Source of the DNA: Aliishimia ponticola
GTDB taxonomy: Bacteria > Pseudomonadota > Alphaproteobacteria > Rhodobacterales > Rhodobacteraceae
Assembly: GCF_004803475.1 (NCBI RefSeq)
Contig: NZ_SRKY01000003.1
Coordinates: forward strand, 558,001-622,000
Direction of reading: 5' to 3'
DNA: 64,000 bases
Part shown: in pieces, positions 8,930 to 17,648 of the stretch
How the letters are laid out: each line of letters starts with the position of its first letter
Position numbering within the stretch: position 1 is the first letter of the stretch
Notes under the pieces: model-generated
Told to the model about the DNA's origin: nothing
Seen by the model: the letters and a program-made list of their open reading frames with translations, nothing else
Database searches by the model: none
Program-made: the position numbers and the translations under genes

Positions 8930-9906
8930 TGGCGCGTCGCCTCTGCCAAGGCGCGAAAGGCGTCGACGGCCTCCGGCGGCATCAGCACGTCCCACGCCGC
9001 CTCGCTGCGCGTTTTGAAATCCTCCAGCGCTGCGTCATCAAGCGAAGAGACCGTTACGCCGCTTTTCTTCAGCCCCGCGATTTCGTTTTCCGCAGCCTTG
9101 GCCGTCCAGACACGGTTGTTGGCGTTGGCCTTCGCAACGGCCGCATCCACGATCTTCTGCGTTGCATCGTCAAGGCCCGCGTACCAGTCGGCGGACATCA
9201 GCGCCGACCGAAACGGCGTGCCCGCGCCAAGATCGGTGTAGTGGGTCAGAAACTCGGTATGGCGGAAGATCAGCGCCACGACCGGCGGGTTGAAGTAGCC
9301 GTCCACGATACCTTGCTGCACCGCGCCTGCGAATTCCGGCATATCGACGACGACACCTTGCACGCCCCATTGCTGGAAAAGCTCGATCTGGCTGGCATCG
9401 ATCGCCCGCAACCGCACCCCATCAAGGTCGGCAACACTTGTCACCGGCTTGGCGGAATTGAAGACGCCCATAGTGCCGCCCAGACCTGTCAGCGCCGCAA
9501 TCCGGATGCCCTGCGCTTCCATTGAAGCACGGATGCCATTCATCAGCTCGCTTTCGGTGTCCTGCGTGGCGCGAAAGAAATGGTCCATGTCGTCAAACAT
9601 GTAAGGCGCCACGAAACCCAGAACGGTTTCATCCACTTCCTTAATCATCACGAAATTGGTCAGCCCGAATTGCAGCAAACCCTGGCTGAGCTGGTCCACC
9701 ACTTCGGGGTCTTTGCCCAATGCGCCGCCGGTAAAGACTGTGGCCTCTAGCCCCGCGTCGCGCAGGCTGGTGGCCAGGTCTTCGGCATAGACCCAGTCAG
9801 CGCAGGCATCCACCGGCGGGCAACCCACCGAAATCTTGATTTCCTCGGCCAGTGCGGGCGCTGCCGTCAGCAACGCTGCGGCCATGGTGATCAGTGTCTT
9901 TTTCAT
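8926..9906 (-). CDS. TRAP transporter solute-binding protein, DctP family
   Basis: Periplasmic solute receptor of 326 residues. A signal peptide of 20 residues (MKKTLITMAAALLTAAPALA) leads into the mature protein at EEIKISVG. Family landmarks are GGALGKDPEVVDQLSQG near residue 60 and the region FNSAKPVTSVADLDGVRLR around 160, where the substrate-carboxylate Arg usually lies. A Cys pair near the mature N terminus (GCPPVDAC) is less usual. The gene sits between the large and small permease genes, an order (M-P-Q) that differs from the common P-Q-M arrangement. The substrate is unknown; the operon context suggests a nitrogenous organic acid or amide. Confidence 0.9.
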   Translation of the reverse strand: MKKTLITMAAALLTAAPALAEEIKISVGCPPVDACADWVYAEDLATSLRDAGLEATVFTGGALGKDPEVVDQLSQGLLQFGLTNFVMIKEVDETVLGFVAPYMFDDMDHFFRATQDTESELMNGIRASMEAQGIRIAALTGLGGTMGVFNSAKPVTSVADLDGVRLRAIDASQIELFQQWGVQGVVVDMPEFAGAVQQGIVDGYFNPPVVALIFRHTEFLTHYTDLGAGTPFRSALMSADWYAGLDDATQKIVDAAVAKANANNRVWTAKAAENEIAGLKKSGVTVSSLDDAALEDFKTRSEAAWDVLMPPEAVDAFRALAEATRQ

Positions 9907-9930
9907 TGTCTTTCTCGCAGGTTGAAAAGG

Positions 9931-11250
9931 TTATCGGATAAGACCCAGCGCGCGCGGCAGGGCCAGGGTAATTTCGGGCAGCAGGATCAGCAGGATCAGC
10001 AGGACGAGTTGCACCATCAGGAAGGGCAGTATGGCGAGGCTCAGTCGCAGGTAGTTCACGCCGCTGGCGGTGGATATGACCATCAAGCACCCGCCAAATG
10101 GCGGTGAGATCAGGCCGAGCGTCAGGTTCAGACAACTGACAACGCCCACATGTACCGGATCGGCCCCGCCCGCGATGGCCGCCGGGATCAGCACAGGCAC
10201 CAGCAACACAAGCGCCATGGAGACATCCATCACCATCCCCGCAAGGAACATGATGCCGCTGGCCAGCAGGAAATAGGAGGTGTTGTTCAGCCCCGCCGAT
10301 TGCACCCAAGAGGCGATCTGTTCAGGCACCTGCAACAGACCCATCAGATAGCCGAACACAGCAGCCGCGAAGAGGATCATAAAGATCGACCCGGTCAGCA
10401 TCACCGTCCGTTCCACGGATTCGGATGTCAGGCGTGTTGTCTTGCGCAGGGCAGTACCGACGCTGTTGCGATCCATCATCGCGTAGGCGAATACCAGAAC
10501 CAGCGTGATCGCAACGGCGATGCCCGCCGCTTCGGTCGGTGTGACCAGACCAAAGACAATGCCCGCAACGATCGTGACCGGAATCAACAGCGCTGGCAGT
10601 GCGCGCAGAACAGTCGGCCCCACAGGCGGCAGGCTTTCACGGGTGCCGCCCGGATGATCGTCGCGCCGTGCGATCCAGAAGTTGTAGCCGCACAGAAACA
10701 CCGCCATCAGCAATCCGGGCACGATCCCCCCCGCAAACAGCGCCGCCACCGAGACATTCATCAACGCCCCGTAAAAGATCATCACGATGCTGGGCGGAAT
10801 GATGGGGCCGATGACGCAGCTGGCGGCGGTCAGGGCGGCGGCAAAGTCCTTCCGATACCCTTTTTCGGCCATTGCGGGCACCAGGGTATTGGTGGTCGCC
10901 GCCGCATCCGCAACGGCAGAGCCAGAGATACCGGCCAGAAAGACGCTTGAGGCAACGTTCACATAGCCCAGCCCGCCCTTCAGTCGCCCCACGATCAGCA
11001 TGGCAAGGTCGATCAAAACCCGTGTCACGCCGCCTTTGGTCATGGTTTCGCCCGCCAGGATGAATAGCGGCATGGCCAGGAAGGTGAACACGTCAATCTG
11101 ACTGAAGATACGCTGCGGCAGGATGCCCAGATAGGCGGCGTGATCGCTGATCACAAAGGCGAGCACCGCAGCCGCACCGGCGACATAGCTGATCGCGACG
11201 CCCGAAAGCACCGCAACCAACGCAAAGATGAAAAGCAAAAGCCAGACCAT
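9931..11250 (-). CDS. TRAP transporter large permease (DctM type)
   Basis: Transport subunit of 439 residues, hydrophobic throughout, with paired repeat motifs including AGISGSAVADAAATTNTLVPAM and GLISPPFGGCLMV. The start at 11250 is supported by AAGGAG six bases upstream; the frame upstream of it runs into the regulatory region and is not coding. It is the first gene of the minus-strand unit and its promoter faces the XRE regulator promoter across 83 bases containing two palindromic sites. It works with the following DctP and DctQ proteins in Na+-coupled uptake. Confidence 0.9.
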   Translation of the reverse strand: MVWLLLFIFALVAVLSGVAISYVAGAAAVLAFVISDHAAYLGILPQRIFSQIDVFTFLAMPLFILAGETMTKGGVTRVLIDLAMLIVGRLKGGLGYVNVASSVFLAGISGSAVADAAATTNTLVPAMAEKGYRKDFAAALTAASCVIGPIIPPSIVMIFYGALMNVSVAALFAGGIVPGLLMAVFLCGYNFWIARRDDHPGGTRESLPPVGPTVLRALPALLIPVTIVAGIVFGLVTPTEAAGIAVAITLVLVFAYAMMDRNSVGTALRKTTRLTSESVERTVMLTGSIFMILFAAAVFGYLMGLLQVPEQIASWVQSAGLNNTSYFLLASGIMFLAGMVMDVSMALVLLVPVLIPAAIAGGADPVHVGVVSCLNLTLGLISPPFGGCLMVISTASGVNYLRLSLAILPFLMVQLVLLILLILLPEITLALPRALGLIR

Positions 11251-11274
11251 AGAAACTCCTTGAAGGAAGCATAG

Positions 11275-11317
11275 TTTTCCGATACGAAAAATGTCAACAA
11301 ATTTTCTTATTGGAAAA
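11275..11317. promoter_or_regulatory. Paired palindromic operators between TRAP operon and XRE regulator
   Basis: Two 16-base sites of the form TTTTC-N6-GAAAA lie at 11275-11290 and 11302-11317. The reverse complement of the first (TTTTCGTATCGGAAAA) matches the second (TTTTCTTATTGGAAAA) at 14 of 16 positions, so they share the consensus TTTTCKTATYGGAAAA. Their centres are 27 bases apart, about two and a half helical turns. They sit between the start of the TRAP permease gene (11250) and the regulator gene (11334), so the XRE-cupin protein is the natural candidate to bind both and control itself and the divergent operon. Confidence 0.7.
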
Positions 11318-11333
11318 ATCAGGTAGCACTCCC

Positions 11334-11966
11334 ATGGCCAGCAAGAACTCGGAAACATCTGCGCATGATCATCGGACCGCCTTCGGAGACCGGGTTCAAC
11401 AGCTGCGAAAGTCGCAAAACCTGACGTTGCTGCAGGTATCGCAGGCAAGCGGGCTGGCTGTTTCCACGATCTCCAAGATCGAAAACTCGCATCTATCGCC
11501 CACCTATGACGTCATGCTCAAGCTGAGCGCCGGGCTCGGGACCGAGCTTGTTTCACTATTGGAAAATTCCCCGACGCTGGCACCGAAACCGGCAAGCTCC
11601 GGGCGATTGGCGGTGTCGCGCGCAGGTGAATTGTCAAAATTCGACGCCGGGCCCTACACCTACGAGCCGATCGCGACCCAACTCAAGAACACGCTGATCG
11701 ACGCGACCTTTGTGACGGTAACGGCGCGGGATGTGACCGAATTCGAAGACCCCATTCGCCATGCGGGCGAGGAACTGGTGGTTGTCATTTCCGGCGCGGT
11801 TGAATTGCACAGCGACCTTTACGAACCCATCCGCCTGAACGCTGGAGATAGCGTCTATTACGACGCAGGCATGGCACATGCCTATATCTCGGTCAGCAAA
11901 GAGGACGCACGCATCCTCAACATCGTGTCGGGCGCCTCCATGAAAGGACTACTGAATGCTGAATAG
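11334..11966 (+). CDS. XRE-family transcriptional regulator with C-terminal cupin domain
   Basis: Regulator with a helix-turn-helix at about residues 18-70 (recognition part QVSQASGLAVSTISKIENS) and a small cupin sensor at about 115-205, with the metal/ligand strand motifs HAGEELVVVISG and GDSVYYDAGMAHAY. The ATG at 11334 is preferred over an upstream TTG at 11310 because AGGTAG precedes it at good spacing and because the TTG lies inside the second operator; this gives 210 residues. It overlaps the amidase gene by 11 bases. Such proteins usually sense a metabolite of the pathway they control, here the divergent TRAP/cyclodeaminase operon and the amidase. Confidence 0.9.
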   Translation: MASKNSETSAHDHRTAFGDRVQQLRKSQNLTLLQVSQASGLAVSTISKIENSHLSPTYDVMLKLSAGLGTELVSLLENSPTLAPKPASSGRLAVSRAGELSKFDAGPYTYEPIATQLKNTLIDATFVTVTARDVTEFEDPIRHAGEELVVVISGAVELHSDLYEPIRLNAGDSVYYDAGMAHAYISVSKEDARILNIVSGASMKGLLNAE

Positions 11967-13392
11967 GGAAGAATGGACCCGTCTGGACCTTGTCGGACTT
12001 GCAGAGCTTGCCCAGTCGGGCGCCGTTTCGCGCCGCGAGATCCTGCAAACCGCCATCAGGGAAATCGAACGCCTGAACCCCGCCTTGAACGCCGTGAACG
12101 TCACGCAGTTCGAACAGGCGCTGGATCGTGCGGATGACGCCCCGGATTCCGCACGCTTTGCCGGGCTGCCCTATCTGGTCAAAGACCTACACGCCCCGGT
12201 CAAGGGTCTGCCGCTGTCCAACGGCAGCGCGCGGTTCAAAGGGACGGTGTTCGATTTCGATTCAACCACGGTGTCGCGCCTGCGCGGTAGTGGCCTTCGG
12301 TTTCTGGGCCGCACGGCCTCGCCAGAGTTCGGCCTGTCGCTTGCCACGGAAAGCGAAGCGTGGGGCATCACCCGAAACCCGTGGAACCGTGATCGGGGTG
12401 CGGGAGGCTCAAGCGGCGGATCTGCTTCGGCTGTGGCGTCGGGGATGCTTCCTGCCGCCCATGCAACGGACAGCGCGGGATCGATCCGCATTCCGGCGGC
12501 TTTCAACGGGTTGGTCGGGTTCAAACCCACCCGCGCGCTGAACGCCTTCGGACCGCATCGCGGCGATCCGAATTTCGGGATGAGCCATGAGCACGCCGTG
12601 TCCCGTACCGTGCGCGATTCCGCGGCCCTGCTTGATATCACCGCAGGTCCGGATGCCGGATGCCCCTATTTCACCGCCAAGCCTGACCAGCCGTTTGAGA
12701 CATTGATCCAGACGCCGCCCGGACAACTGAAGATCGGTTTCGTGACAACGCAGTTTCACGGCGATGCGGTCCATCCGGAAAGCCGGAAAGCCGTGGAAGC
12801 GACAGCCAAAACGCTGCAAGACCTTGGCCACATCGTGACACCTGCCATGCCGCAATTCAATAGCCTGCTGCTGACCAACACGATGATCCGGCTGCTGATG
12901 GGCTCACTCGCTGGTCTGTTCGTCGGCACCCCGATGGGACAGGACACAGAGCTTGAAGGTTTCCAAGAAATCACCAAGCAGGCGATCCGGTTTTCACAGG
13001 AAACAACGCTGGGCGAGCACCTGCAAAGAGCGGCGATCATCAATGAACAGGTCCGCGCCCTTGCGCAATATTTCAACACCTACGATGTGCTGCTGACCCC
13101 GGCCACAAATGGCCCCGCGCCGGAACATGGTGTTCTGCGGATGGACCAGGGCGCGTTGGATGATTTTCTGGACCGGCTGTTCGCGATCAGCCCTTTCAGC
13201 GCCACCTTTAACGCCTCTGGTCAGCCAGCGATCAGCTTGCCGGTACATCAAACCGCCGATCACATGCCGGTTGGGATTCAGTTTGTCGGCAGGTTTGCCG
13301 AGGATGCCACGCTTTTGCAGCTGTCAGCGCAACTTGAAGCCGCCAGCGATTGGAACACACTCGCGCCAGATCCGGACATGTCGGCGGCGTGA
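11956..13392 (+). CDS. Amidase-signature family amidohydrolase
   Basis: Hydrolase of an amide bond, 478 residues, with the complete Ser-cisSer-Lys triad: Lys76 in LVKDL, the cis-Ser at about 152 in GGSSGGS, and the nucleophile Ser176 in DSAGSIRIP. The spacing matches that of fatty-acid amide hydrolase and GatA. It is not GatA itself, since no gatB or gatC is near. The start overlaps the end of the regulator gene; AAAGGA lies eight bases upstream. Together with the importer and the cyclodeaminase-family enzyme across the promoter it forms an uptake-and-degradation unit for an amide-containing compound. That role is inference from position. Confidence 0.9.
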   Translation: MLNREEWTRLDLVGLAELAQSGAVSRREILQTAIREIERLNPALNAVNVTQFEQALDRADDAPDSARFAGLPYLVKDLHAPVKGLPLSNGSARFKGTVFDFDSTTVSRLRGSGLRFLGRTASPEFGLSLATESEAWGITRNPWNRDRGAGGSSGGSASAVASGMLPAAHATDSAGSIRIPAAFNGLVGFKPTRALNAFGPHRGDPNFGMSHEHAVSRTVRDSAALLDITAGPDAGCPYFTAKPDQPFETLIQTPPGQLKIGFVTTQFHGDAVHPESRKAVEATAKTLQDLGHIVTPAMPQFNSLLLTNTMIRLLMGSLAGLFVGTPMGQDTELEGFQEITKQAIRFSQETTLGEHLQRAAIINEQVRALAQYFNTYDVLLTPATNGPAPEHGVLRMDQGALDDFLDRLFAISPFSATFNASGQPAISLPVHQTADHMPVGIQFVGRFAEDATLLQLSAQLEAASDWNTLAPDPDMSAA

Positions 13393-13577
13393 GGAAAAGC
13401 AGAGGCTATCAAAGCTAGAGCAATCCTGTTCACGCCGCCGCTGGCGCGCCCCCGGCGCGCATCCGATCAACTTGGCGATTGTCGAGGTCGAAGCGCTTGG
13501 CAAAGCCCGATAAGGAACAAGCCATCTGGTGTTCATCCGGATGGCCAAACTCTTTTCGATGGATGGGTCAGATGATC

Positions 13578-13952
13578 TTACGCAGGACCTTGCCAACCGT
13601 GTGTTGATAGTGACGCATGGGAAGATTGAACAAGAAGGATGCGTTCAGCTTCGGCTCGGCGTCTCTGACCAGTCCCTTTACCGCTGGCTGTCCGGCCCTT
13701 AACCATGGCGCCCTCGCGTGCGTTCCTTGCATCGGCCAATGAAACGGCGGGATACGCCTCGAAGGACAGCCGCTTTTCACGACCTTCAAACCGATACTTC
13801 AAACGCCAGAGTAGCGATCCTGTCTTTGTTACCTCGACATAAAGGCCACCAGAGTCGCTAACCTTGTAAGTCTTCTCCTTGGGCTTGAGGTTCCGAAGCT
13901 TCGCATCGCTCAAAGGTATTGGGTGCATCCTGAAATCAACCAATCCGACCAT
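13578..13952 (-). pseudogene. Remnant of a tyrosine-recombinase integrase (N-terminal part)
   Basis: The frame starting at ATG 13952 or 13928 encodes the arm-binding N-terminal domain of a P4-type integrase: IPLSDAKLRNLKPKEK, SDSGGLYVEV, LLWRLKYRFEGREKRLS and YPAVSLADAR. Family-like sequence fades after about 100 residues (near 13640) and the frame ends in unrelated residues. The core-binding and catalytic domains with R-H-R-Y are absent, so the gene is dead; full proteins have about 400 residues. It lies 132 bases beyond the 3' end of tRNA-Phe on the same strand, the classic place for an element that integrates into that tRNA. No second copy of the tRNA 3' end is visible to mark the other edge. 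The stretch from 13393 to 13577 holds nothing else I can support. Confidence 0.7.
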
Positions 13953-14083
13953 GCCCCCAATCCTGCCCCCAAAGTGGGGGCATTTGGCTGGACGCGGAAA
14001 ACCTCCATCGGACAACCGGAAGCACAAAAGCCCTGTTTTTGTGGGCTTTATCATATGTAGCTGTTTGTCTTCGGATGTTGAAG

Positions 14084-14158
14084 TGGTGCCCGGGGGCGGA
14101 ATCGAACCACCGACACGAGGATTTTCAATCCACTGCTCTACCCCTGAGCTACCCGGGC
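14084..14158 (-). tRNA. tRNA-Phe (GAA), with encoded CCA
   Basis: Read on the minus strand, the gene runs 75 bases with a perfect seven-pair acceptor stem (GCCCGGG with CCCGGGC), discriminator A and encoded CCA. The anticodon loop TTGAAAA gives anticodon GAA, hence phenylalanine. The T arm carries TTCGATT. The anticodon stem GTGGA/TCCTC has one U-U mismatch at its second pair. The gene is followed on the same strand by an integrase remnant, and the yacG-RNase E/G-maf-infA block lies on the other side. Confidence 0.95.
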
Positions 14159-14237
14159 ACGGGTGATCGAACACGATCAGGGTGGCGGCGTTCTAGGCGG
14201 TGACGGCGGGGGGTGCAAGCCTATTTTTGCCTCTATG

Positions 14238-14420
14238 TCAGTGTTTCCACTCTTGTGGGTCTTCGGGCGCAACTTGGTCCTCTGGCGGCTCCTCGGTTTC
14301 AACGCGGTAGGAGCCGGTCATCCAACGCCCCAGATCCAGATCAGCGCAGCGTTTGGAGCAAAAGGGGCGATAGGTCTGGTCGCTGTCTTTTTCGCAGATT
14401 GGGCAGGGCATTTCACGCAC
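14238..14420 (-). CDS. yacG: DNA gyrase inhibitor YacG, zinc ribbon
   Basis: Small protein of about 60 residues that binds one zinc and, in the characterised homologue, inhibits GyrB. The four ligands are clear: Cys6 and Cys9 in CPIC, Cys21 and Cys25 in CSKRC, followed by the diagnostic ADLDLGRW. The acidic tail ([13 protein letters not shown]) is also typical. Start choice is open between the GTG at 14420 and the ATG three codons later; an AAGGAG lies just upstream. It follows the RNase E/G gene after a 242-base gap in which I see no further gene. Confidence 0.9.
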   Translation of the reverse strand: MREMPCPICEKDSDQTYRPFCSKRCADLDLGRWMTGSYRVETEEPPEDQVAPEDPQEWKH

Positions 14421-14662
14421 ATCTCCTTGGTATCAATACACTTCCCTAGCAATTCCAAGTCCGACCTGCCAGTTGCGCGGGGCATTCAGGCCACTCCAGC
14501 GACGTGCAGCGCGCGCGGGACATCCTACTGCAGCCCACGGCGTTGGGTATGTCGATATCTATCTCGTGCACGGGGTGAAGCTATCTGCCAAGGCGCCCTG
14601 GATGGCTGCTCCCAAGGCCAGAGCAACACAGATATACCGGGGAACAAAACGCACGGCCAACC

Positions 14663-15655
14663 TCACAAATTCAGCGGCAGCCTTGCACGTTTGCGGTTCA
14701 GTTCGAAATGGCCCATCTGGGTCCATCCGACCAGCGCCGTTTCCACATCATCCCCGCGCAGCGCCGCGCGCAGAACGGATTCGAGCCCCTTGCGGTCTTT
14801 CTTTGGCATGGGTGCGAAATCCACCACGACCTGCCCACCCAGACCGCGCACCCGCAGCGCACGCGGCAAGGCGCGCGCGGCAGCGATATTGGCTTTTTGC
14901 CCGGCGGCCGGAGAGGTATCGCCGCCTGTGTTCACATCGACCGCAATAAAGGCGCGGGTCGGTTCCACCGCCATAGAGGCGCCACCGGACAAGCGAATAT
15001 CCGTCTTGCGCGCTTGCGCCAGCCACTCGGACAAATCGCCTTCGCGGACCGTATCGCACTGCCAGTCCCGCCAGGCCAATTCCTGCGGACCAGTGCCTTC
15101 GGACAGCTTTTCAATTCCGGCGCCATCATCATTCAGCACCGCCTGCGCGAGTTCGACCATCGCATCCACGTCCTCTGCGATGTCATCGGGGTCCGCCCCT
15201 GAACAGGCGGAGCGCAGGATCACGCCGAAGCCGCTGGCTTCGGCCAATTCGGTTTCAGCCGCGGCGCGGATATTCAGACGCTCTTCCTCGTCCTTGATGC
15301 TGCGCGAGATATTCATGCCCGGCGCATCCGGCGTGACGATGGCATAGCGGCTTTTGAACAGCAGCTTCGCGGTCAGCGGAATGGCCTTGCCCTCATCGGC
15401 ATAGCCGGACACTTGCACCAGCAGAAAATCACCCGGCGCAAACCCTTTGGCCCCGCGCAGGAATCCACTGCCATCAGGGGTGTCAAAGAACATGCCACCC
15501 TGCCCTTTCACCGGGCGCGTGGCCTTGGCGCGGTAAATGGTGCCTGGGCGTGGCGCGTCGCCATCCACCAGCAGATCGTCGAGCTCACCGTCCACGATCA
15601 GCGCCGCGGCGTCACGTCCATCGACCTGTCCCAGAATGACTTCACGACCCTTCAT
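14663..15655 (-). CDS. Ribonuclease E/G-family endoribonuclease, short form
   Basis: Protein of 330 residues related to the catalytic core of RNase E/G, including the FVDI-like region near [11 protein letters not shown], where the magnesium-binding acid sits, and the RNase-H-like stretch ahead of it. Enterobacterial RNase G has about 490 residues and RNase E over 1000, so this is a trimmed version; an N-terminal S1-like segment seems reduced. The ATG at 15655 overlaps the stop of maf in an ATGA. The frame upstream of it lies inside maf and is not used. Roles in 16S rRNA or mRNA processing are likely but not shown by the sequence. Confidence 0.85.
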   Translation of the reverse strand: MKGREVILGQVDGRDAAALIVDGELDDLLVDGDAPRPGTIYRAKATRPVKGQGGMFFDTPDGSGFLRGAKGFAPGDFLLVQVSGYADEGKAIPLTAKLLFKSRYAIVTPDAPGMNISRSIKDEEERLNIRAAAETELAEASGFGVILRSACSGADPDDIAEDVDAMVELAQAVLNDDGAGIEKLSEGTGPQELAWRDWQCDTVREGDLSEWLAQARKTDIRLSGGASMAVEPTRAFIAVDVNTGGDTSPAAGQKANIAAARALPRALRVRGLGGQVVVDFAPMPKKDRKGLESVLRAALRGDDVETALVGWTQMGHFELNRKRARLPLNL

Positions 15656-16233
15656 GCGATCCCTTTCAGGCCAGCTGCACGCAGCAGGTTGGCAGTCTCT
15701 GTCAGTGGTAGTCCAACGATTCCGGTGAATGAGCCGGAAATCCACGGGATAAACGCCCCCGCCGGCCCCTGAATGCCATAGCCGCCCGCCTTGCCGCGCC
15801 AGTCTTCGCTGGCGATATAGGCGTCACGTTCGCTGTGCGTCAGTTGTTTCACGCGCACCGTGCTGACCACGTCGCGTTGCCACAGCTTGTCACCCCGCCG
15901 TACGCAGACTGCGGTGATAACCCGGTGCCGACGGCCGGAAAGCAGATCCAGAAACGCCGCTGCTTCGGCGGCATCGGCGGGCTTGCCCAGAATGCGCCGC
16001 CCCAAGGCAACGGTCGTATCGGCGCATAGCACGATATCATCCGGCCCAGCGGTGACGGCCTGCACCTTTTCACGGGCAATCCGGCAGCAATAGGGACGCG
16101 GCAATTCGGCCTTGTGCGGGTCTTCGTCAATATCAGGCGGGCGCACGTCATCGGGCACAACACCAAGCTGCGCCAGCAGGTCCAGCCGCCTTGGGCTGCC
16201 AGAGCCGAGAATGAGTTTCGGGCTGTCTGTCAT
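15652..16233 (-). CDS. maf: Maf-family nucleoside triphosphate pyrophosphatase
   Basis: House-cleaning enzyme that hydrolyses non-canonical nucleoside triphosphates to monophosphates. The signature [10 protein letters not shown] is at residues 11-20, and the catalytic Asp region CADTTVALG and the RHRVITAV strand follow in order. I start at ATG 16233 (193 residues) rather than at a GTG six codons upstream, because [16 protein letters not shown] is the normal family N terminus. It overlaps the RNase E/G gene by four bases, and infA lies just upstream on the same strand. Confidence 0.92.
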   Translation of the reverse strand: MTDSPKLILGSGSPRRLDLLAQLGVVPDDVRPPDIDEDPHKAELPRPYCCRIAREKVQAVTAGPDDIVLCADTTVALGRRILGKPADAAEAAAFLDLLSGRRHRVITAVCVRRGDKLWQRDVVSTVRVKQLTHSERDAYIASEDWRGKAGGYGIQGPAGAFIPWISGSFTGIVGLPLTETANLLRAAGLKGIA

Positions 16234-16320
16234 GCAATTGCCCCAACACACGTCATTTGGCAGACGGAGTCGGCTTTGGCGAAGGCTGCGCCCGGCGTGG
16301 GCAGAGCCTTCGACTTGAGC

Positions 16321-16539
16321 TTACTTGAAGCGGTAATTGATCCGACCCTTGGTCAGATCATAAGGCGTCATTTCGACTTGAACTTTGTCGCCTGCCAGAA
16401 CCCGGATACGGTTCTTGCGCATCTTTCCTGCCGTGTGCGCGATGATTTCATGGCCGTTTTCCAGCTCGACCCTGAATGTCGCGTTCGGCAGGAGTTCCTT
16501 TACGACACCAGGAAATTCGAGCAGTTCTTCCTTGGCCAT
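16321..16539 (-). CDS. infA: Translation initiation factor IF-1
   Basis: The 72-residue length and sequence ([45 protein letters not shown]) identify IF-1, an OB-fold protein that binds the ribosomal A site during initiation. The ATG at 16539 has AAGGAG at ideal spacing; the 25 extra codons in the longer frame are leader. On the minus strand about 60-85 bases upstream, TTGAAA followed 17 bases later by CATTTA could be a promoter, though the second box is weak. The maf gene follows after 87 bases. Confidence 0.97.
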   Translation of the reverse strand: MAKEELLEFPGVVKELLPNATFRVELENGHEIIAHTAGKMRKNRIRVLAGDKVQVEMTPYDLTKGRINYRFK

Positions 16540-16649
16540 GGTCTCTCCTTCGTTGCACATCCACCCGATATGGCGGATGAAAGGGTAAATGCGCTCAAAC
16601 CCCAAGGTTTTCAAGTATTATCTTGGAACGGATACGGAACCGCGACCTT

Positions 16650-17558
16650 TTAGGCAGGCACGCCTGCCTGCATCAGTGACACGCATGGCGCAAGCTCCGA
16701 CCGTCCGTTCTGGCAGGCCCAGTCGCGCCGGTTCAGAACGCCGCCATCGGCGCGCACATCGGCCACCCGCGCCACGTCAACATCCGCATAGACCCAGCCC
16801 GGAACGCCCAAGTCGCCCACCGCGAAAATGCCGGTGTCAGGAAAGCCGCGATCGGGCGGGCCAAAGACACCCCCTGCGCCGATTGAGACATCTACCGCCT
16901 CGGACCAGTCCGCCTGCCCGACGACCGACGACATGACGGTGATACATTGCTGCTCAAGCGCGCGGGCCTGCGACCCGATCTGCACCCGCGAATAGCCTGT
17001 CAGCGCCTCGGTCACGGACGGGACCAGCAGGATTTCCGCCTCGCTCAGCGCGCGCGCCAGAAGGGGAAATTCGCTGTCATAACAGATGAGTATGCCGATC
17101 TTTCCCAGCGCGGTTTCAAAGACTTGCAGCGGATTACCCGGCACCACATCCCACGTTTCCGCTTCGAACCGGGTCATGATTTGCTTGTCCTGCACACCGA
17201 CCCCACCACCGGGCGCGAAAAGCCGCGCGCGATTGACCGGGCGTCCCCGCTCTGCCGTTGGGGGCTGGCAGGCCGGACCGGAGGCGGCAAGGATATGCAC
17301 ACCGAACTGCGCCGACAGATGCCGGTGCAGCGCGTCGGCGTCGGGCAAGCGGTCCGACACGGCGTGCAGTGATTTCTCCAGATCGCCTGCCACATCGCGG
17401 CCCGCCAATGTCGCCAGTTCCATCGCGCCGTATTCGGGGAACACCAGCAATTCGGCCCCATGGCTCGCGGCTTCGTCCACCCATTTATGCAGCTTGTCTT
17501 CGTATTGCGCCCAACTGTCCAGGAATGACAGGGGATAGGAAGCGGTGGCGATCTTCAT
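16650..17558 (-). CDS. Carbon-nitrogen hydrolase (nitrilase superfamily)
   Basis: Hydrolase of a C-N bond, 302 residues. The Glu-Lys-Cys catalytic triad is complete: Glu42 in FPEYGAME, Lys125 in VQDKQIMTRFE and Cys159 in ILICYDSEFP. The last motif and the following SEAEILLVPS fit the amidase branch (branch 10-like hydrolases) better than true nitrilases. The ATG at 17558 is the natural start, with GGAG nine bases upstream. It lies 90 bases downstream of the HisD-like gene on the same strand, so the two may be one transcript controlled by the LysR protein. The substrate is unknown. Confidence 0.85.
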   Translation of the reverse strand: MKIATASYPLSFLDSWAQYEDKLHKWVDEAASHGAELLVFPEYGAMELATLAGRDVAGDLEKSLHAVSDRLPDADALHRHLSAQFGVHILAASGPACQPPTAERGRPVNRARLFAPGGGVGVQDKQIMTRFEAETWDVVPGNPLQVFETALGKIGILICYDSEFPLLARALSEAEILLVPSVTEALTGYSRVQIGSQARALEQQCITVMSSVVGQADWSEAVDVSIGAGGVFGPPDRGFPDTGIFAVGDLGVPGWVYADVDVARVADVRADGGVLNRRDWACQNGRSELAPCVSLMQAGVPA

Positions 17559-17648
17559 GGCATCAGGCTCCGACAGCGCGATCAATCGCCCCGATGCTAA
17601 ACGCGTCCGTCACAAATGGCAAAGCAGCGCCGCACCGGCGCGGGCTGG

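Noticed and set aside
13393-13577. Search for a second attachment site matching the tRNA-Phe 3' end
   Set aside because: Only a short GCCCCCGG match occurs, which is expected in GC-rich DNA; no direct repeat of useful length was found.
13568-13620. Minus-strand peptide MRHYQHTVGKVLRKII, resembling the C-terminal tail of acyl-CoA synthetases
   Set aside because: Only about 11 residues match and there is no further ligase sequence upstream in that frame; too short to call a pseudogene.
13514-13701. Plus-strand frame ending RLGVSDQSLYRWLSGP, like the helix-turn-helix of an IS3-type transposase OrfA
   Set aside because: The better-supported integrase remnant runs through the same bases on the other strand to about 13640, and the rest of the plus-strand frame does not look like OrfA. 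One of the two is coincidence, and the integrase has far longer similarity.
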